Shown here: positions 60,699 to 64,000 of the stretch, piece by piece
Numbering within the stretch: position 1 is the stretch's first letter
How the letters are laid out: each line of letters starts with the position of its first letter
Assembly (NCBI RefSeq): GCF_944324505.1
Contig: NZ_CALUWO010000003.1
Coordinates: 124,001-188,000, forward strand
Source: an uncultured Desulfovibrio sp.
Lineage (GTDB): Bacteria > Desulfobacterota > Desulfovibrionia > Desulfovibrionales > Desulfovibrionaceae
DNA length: 64,000 bases
Reading direction: 5' to 3'
Position numbers and translations under genes: made by a program
The notes under the pieces: generated by a model
The model's input: the letters and a program-made list of their open reading frames with translations, nothing else
The model's database searches: none
What the model was told of the DNA's origin: nothing

Positions 60699-62126
60699 CT
60701 ACTTCGCTTCGCTTTCAATGGGCACGGCCCGGAACAGGCTTTCCCCACGGCGCTGAATCTGCAACATGATGGCGCCGCGCTTGACGCCCACATCCTTGAC
60801 AATCTTGGAAAGGGCTTCGGGCGAGTTCACGGCCTTGCGGTCGGCACGCAGAATGATGTCGCCGGGGCGGATGTCCGCTTCCGCAGCGGCGCGGTCAGGG
60901 TCCACATCCACAACGAAAACCCCTTCCTTGTCGTTGATCTTCAGATTACGGCGTTCCTCGGCCGTGAGGGCACGGGCGCTGAAGCCCAGCAGGCCTTCAT
61001 CGGACTTCTTGCCGTCCTCGGCCTTGGTGTTGCCGGCAAGCTGGCGCTCGCCCAGGGTCACCTTCATCTGCTCTTCCTTGCCATTGCGCCAGATGCCCAG
61101 GGCCACGGTATTGCCGGGCTTCTTGGCGGCAATGGCGCGCAGCAGGGCAGAAGAATCTTCCACGGGCTGGCCGTCCACGCTCACGATGACATCGCCACTT
61201 TCAATACCGGCCTTGGCCGCCGGTTCACCCGGCAGGGTGTTGGCCACCAGGGCGCCAGAGGCCTTTTCCATGCCCATGGCCTTGGCCATGGATTCGTCCA
61301 CATCCTGGATGGTCACGCCGATCCAGCCGCGGCTGACCTTCTTGCCGCTCTTGATCTGTTCGATGATGGAGGCGGCCATATTGCTGGGAATGGCAAAGCC
61401 GATACCCTGCCCGCTGGCAATGATGGCCGTATTGATGCCGATGACATCGCCGTCCATGTTCAGCAGCGGCCCGCCGGAGTTGCCGGGGTTGATGGAACAG
61501 TCCGTCTGCAGGAAGTTGTCAAACGGGCCGGAGCGGATATTGCGCCCCTTGGCGGACAGGATGCCCGAGGTGACCGTATGGTCAAGACCAAAGGGATTGC
61601 CGATGGCCAGCAGCCATTCGCCCACCCGGAGCTTGTCGGAATCGCCAAACTTGAGGAAGGGCAGGCTCTTCTGGGTTTCCACCTTGAGCAGGGCCAGGTC
61701 CGTTTCCTCGTCGGCGCCAATGAGCTTGGCCTTCAGGGCCATGCTCTTGCCGTTGCTTTCATCCAGGGTCACATGGATGACATCGGCATCGGCCACCACA
61801 TGGTTATTGGTGACAATGTAGCCATCCGCCGAGATGATGAAGCCCGATCCCAGGGACTTCTGCTTCTGGGGGGCGCGCTTGCCGCGGGGCATGCCGCCAA
61901 ACTGGTCAAAGAAGCGTTCGAATCCCGGAGGCATGCCCCGGAACATCTCGCCAAAGAATTCTTCAGGCCCGCTGCTCTGCGTGGTACGCTCGGTACCGAT
62001 ATTGACCACGGCCGGGCCGCACTTGGCGGCAAGGTCGGAAAAGTCGGGCAGACTGGCGGCCTGCGCCACGCTCGCCCACATCAGGAGCATGGCAAGGGTC
62101 AGTGCCCAGTAACGCGTGATTCGCAT
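60699..62126 (-). CDS. degP: periplasmic serine protease DegP/HtrA (Do family)
   Basis: DegP degrades or refolds damaged envelope proteins. The 475-residue precursor has a signal peptide ending AQAA, the trypsin-like domain with His109, Asp143 and Ser217 (GNSGGP), and two PDZ domains (about 265-360 and 390-465). The L1 loop is Met/Gly/Phe-rich and near 60-85. It lies 11 nt behind rpsA, and the terminator after its stop ends the unit. Confidence 0.95.
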   Translation of the reverse strand: MRITRYWALTLAMLLMWASVAQAASLPDFSDLAAKCGPAVVNIGTERTTQSSGPEEFFGEMFRGMPPGFERFFDQFGGMPRGKRAPQKQKSLGSGFIISADGYIVTNNHVVADADVIHVTLDESNGKSMALKAKLIGADEETDLALLKVETQKSLPFLKFGDSDKLRVGEWLLAIGNPFGLDHTVTSGILSAKGRNIRSGPFDNFLQTDCSINPGNSGGPLLNMDGDVIGINTAIIASGQGIGFAIPSNMAASIIEQIKSGKKVSRGWIGVTIQDVDESMAKAMGMEKASGALVANTLPGEPAAKAGIESGDVIVSVDGQPVEDSSALLRAIAAKKPGNTVALGIWRNGKEEQMKVTLGERQLAGNTKAEDGKKSDEGLLGFSARALTAEERRNLKINDKEGVFVVDVDPDRAAAEADIRPGDIILRADRKAVNSPEALSKIVKDVGVKRGAIMLQIQRRGESLFRAVPIESEAK

Positions 62127-62137
62127 GGGGAATCTCC

Positions 62138-63607
62138 TTAGGCTTTATTTTGCAGAGCCTTCTGCAAAGCCTGTGCCATAATGCCCAGTCCGCCACCCTG
62201 CGTACCGGAAGAGGTGCGCGCATGCTGCTTCCATTCGGTATCCTGCGACTTTTCGGCCAGTTCCACGCCCTCGGGGGCAAGGCTGATGCGGCGGGCGGCG
62301 GTGTCCAGATTTTGAACAACCAGCTTCACACTGTCGCCCTTGTCCAGACCGGAAAATTCGGCGTTCTTCTTGGCGTTCTTGATGACGCCGGCAGGCAGCA
62401 GCCCCGTGATACCGGGAGCCAGCGTGACAAAGATGCCGTACTTGCTCTGGCTTTCCACGGTGCCTTCCACCACGCTGCCCACGGGGAAGCGCTGGGCCGC
62501 ATCCTGCCACGGATCACCCTCGGCATCACGCAGGCTCAGGGAGATGCGGCGGGTTTCCGCGTTGATGTCCTTGATCTTCACGTTGACGGTATCCCCGGCG
62601 GCCAGGATGTCCTCGGCCTTGTTCACGCGCTTGGTCCAGGACATTTCGGAAAGGTGAACAAGCCCTTCCACGCCGGGGAGCAGCTCCACAAAGGCGCCAA
62701 AGGGGGCCAGGCGCGTCACCTTGCCTTCCACCACGCTGCCCACGGTCAGGCGGTCGGCGGCGGTCAGCCACGGATCCCCTTCGGCCTGCTTGCGCGACAG
62801 GGAAATCTTGGTACGGCCCTTGTCGTCCGTGCTGACGGAAAGCAGCTTGGCCCGCACCATATCGCCAGGGGCCACGGCCTCGTCAGCCGCACCGATGCGG
62901 GACCAGGACAGCTCGGAAAGGTGAATCATGCCTTCCACCGCCGGGGCCAGCTCCACAAAGGCGCCAAAGGGGGCCAGGCGCGTCACGCGCCCTTCCACGG
63001 TATCCCCCACCTTGACGGTGGCCAGCAGCTTTTCCAGATTGTCCTGACGTTCGCGATCCAGCAGGGCGCGACGCGACACCACGATATTGCGACCGCGGTT
63101 TTCCACGCGCAGGACCACAAACTGCATGGTGCGTCCCACCATGGCATCGGCATCACCGGCGGCGGTATCCATCTGGCTGCCGGGGCAGAAGGCCGTTTTG
63201 CCAAGCACTTCCACCGTGTAGCCGCCCTTGCAGGTGGCCACAACACGACCGTCAACCGGCACACCGGACTGGCAGGCCTCTTCCAGAGCGGCCATGCCGC
63301 TGCCGCTCATGGAGCGGGAAAGGCGGATTTCATGCGCATTGACCCCCACAACCCACACCTCGATGCTGTCGCCGGGGGCAACCATTTCCTTGCCGTCGGC
63401 ATCCAGAATGTCCTTGTGGTCCATGACGCCGTCCACCTTGATGCCCACATCCACGAAGACGGAGTCGCCCGTAATGGCGATGATCTTGCCCGTTACCTTC
63501 TGCCCGGCCTGAAGACGGGTGGCAGAAGCTTCCTGCGCGGCAAAAAGGGTGGCGAAATCTTCCTGGTTTTCTTCGGTGGCCTGTTGGGCCTGCATTTCCT
63601 CGGTCAT
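62138..63607 (-). CDS. rpsA: 30S ribosomal protein S1 (S1-domain RNA-binding protein)
   Basis: S1 binds mRNA leaders at the 30S subunit. The 489-residue protein has an acidic N-terminus and four S1 motifs, beginning near 34, 120, 205 and 290, with a fifth, weaker OB-like unit near 378. The middle repeats share GRVTRLAPFGAFVELAPAVEG and GKVTRLAPFGAFVELLPGVEG segments. It has fewer S1 units than the six of E. coli, so S1-like function is likely but it could be a paralogue. Its promoter is clear and an AAGGAGTTATC ribosome-binding site precedes the ATG. Confidence 0.88.
   Translation of the reverse strand: MTEEMQAQQATEENQEDFATLFAAQEASATRLQAGQKVTGKIIAITGDSVFVDVGIKVDGVMDHKDILDADGKEMVAPGDSIEVWVVGVNAHEIRLSRSMSGSGMAALEEACQSGVPVDGRVVATCKGGYTVEVLGKTAFCPGSQMDTAAGDADAMVGRTMQFVVLRVENRGRNIVVSRRALLDRERQDNLEKLLATVKVGDTVEGRVTRLAPFGAFVELAPAVEGMIHLSELSWSRIGAADEAVAPGDMVRAKLLSVSTDDKGRTKISLSRKQAEGDPWLTAADRLTVGSVVEGKVTRLAPFGAFVELLPGVEGLVHLSEMSWTKRVNKAEDILAAGDTVNVKIKDINAETRRISLSLRDAEGDPWQDAAQRFPVGSVVEGTVESQSKYGIFVTLAPGITGLLPAGVIKNAKKNAEFSGLDKGDSVKLVVQNLDTAARRISLAPEGVELAEKSQDTEWKQHARTSSGTQGGGLGIMAQALQKALQNKA
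62681..62986. repeat. rpsA: 39-bp exact direct repeat within rpsA (62681-62719 and 62948-62986)
   Basis: The two copies begin CAGCTCCACAAAGGCGCCAA, are identical over 39 nt and encode VTRLAPFGAFVEL in two adjacent S1 motifs in the same frame. Identity reaches every synonymous site, so recent duplication or gene conversion is likely. Confidence 0.9.
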
Positions 63608-63647
63608 GATAACTCCTTAAAGGATTGGTCTCAAACTCAAGGGGAGT

Positions 63648-63676
63648 ATAATATCCTATTACGCGGCAGAAAACAA
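63648..63676 (-). promoter_or_regulatory. promoter of rpsA-degP
   Basis: TTGTTT and TATTAT are spaced by 17 nt on the minus strand, about 40 nt before the rpsA ATG. Confidence 0.75.
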
Positions 63677-64000
63677 TGGAATCAGCCCCCCTCTTCCCGC
63701 CGGAAGGGTAACGTGCAATTTTTATACGCTGCTCGATTTTTGGACAGGAGGAAGCCGACAGGACAGACCGGACGGCGTCCGCCGTGGCACACGCCGCATG
63801 GTGAAGACAGGCTTCCCGGCAGCCCCGCTGCCCGGGGACAGCCCCTGACGGTACGGGGCGTGAAGGACAGGTTGCCATCCTGCGGAAGGTGCAGAGGCAT
63901 CCCCGAACGGGAGAATACGCGCTGGCTGCCGCGCCAGCTTGCGGCCCGTGAAAAGCCGCCATATGCCCTAGTGCAGGCGTTGCAGCAATCTGTTGGACAG
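63677..64000. other. sequence upstream of the rpsA promoter
   Basis: The last 324 nt show no recognisable gene, RNA or terminator; a Shine-Dalgarno-like AGGAGGA occurs at 63,746 but no coding sequence I can support follows. Confidence 0.5.

Noticed and set aside
61915..61935. GTTCGAATCC-like string resembling a tRNA T-arm
   Set aside because: It is inside degP coding sequence and no cloverleaf can be drawn around it.

Overview
The window reads as a high-G+C chromosomal core segment of a sulfate-reducing deltaproteobacterium of the Desulfovibrionaceae, most likely a Desulfovibrio close to D. piger or D. desulfuricans. This is inferred from gene order and protein style: a pyruvate carboxylase/PEP synthase tandem beside birA, a 1191-residue PEP synthase, a 386-residue RpoH, a short MetH, and hemA-hemX-sirC clustering. 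No rRNA operon, CRISPR array, insertion sequence or prophage is visible. Most of the window is housekeeping. The accessory-looking pieces are one low-G+C DUF262/HNH gene and an AT-rich non-coding stretch near 57.4-58.9 kb.

Region by region: 1-0.9 kb holds the 3' end of gatB and a tRNA-Lys with its own promoter and terminator. From 1.1 to 5.0 kb lies the ybeZ(phoH)-pgpH-ybeY block. From 5.0 to 14.5 kb, cca is divergent from birA, which is followed by pyc and pps, a module that makes oxaloacetate and PEP from pyruvate; BirA would biotinylate Pyc. At 14.6-16.3 kb sits the isolated DUF262/HNH gene. From 28.5 back to 16.5 kb (minus strand) runs one long close-packed set starting at a sigma-70-type promoter: rpoH, a TPR lipoprotein, a LolB-like lipoprotein, rpiB, cysS, a BepA-like M48 protease, hslV, ispE, tRNA-Gln, prs, rplY, an alpha/beta hydrolase and pth.

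From 28.7 to 33.5 kb is metH, a TlpA-like thioredoxin, a GNAT/ArgA-like acetyltransferase, hpt and a zinc-ribbon membrane protein. ychF (minus) is followed by a second plus-strand series, ispG-proS-xseA-xseB-ispA-dxs (35.4-43.3 kb), with three isoprenoid steps plus ispE elsewhere in the window. A minus-strand tetrapyrrole set, sirC-hemX/ccsA-hemA-orf111-tilS, ends at a bidirectional terminator shared with dxs. Next come an unknown membrane protein, then cpoB-like/dprA/xerC and ppaC (plus), rhomboid and rpmB (minus), a small unknown protein, an RluB-type pseudouridine synthase with a 260-residue disordered N-terminus, and finally pgm, degP and rpsA on the minus strand, with a clear promoter for rpsA.

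The best candidates for new biology are the orphan DUF262/HNH protein (probable nucleic-acid-targeting defence factor), the divergent pyruvate carboxylase ending in a zinc ribbon, the helical insertion inside PEP synthase, the rhomboid gene whose start codon abuts the rpmB terminator, and the structured non-coding region between rluB and pgm. All G+C statements are by eye.
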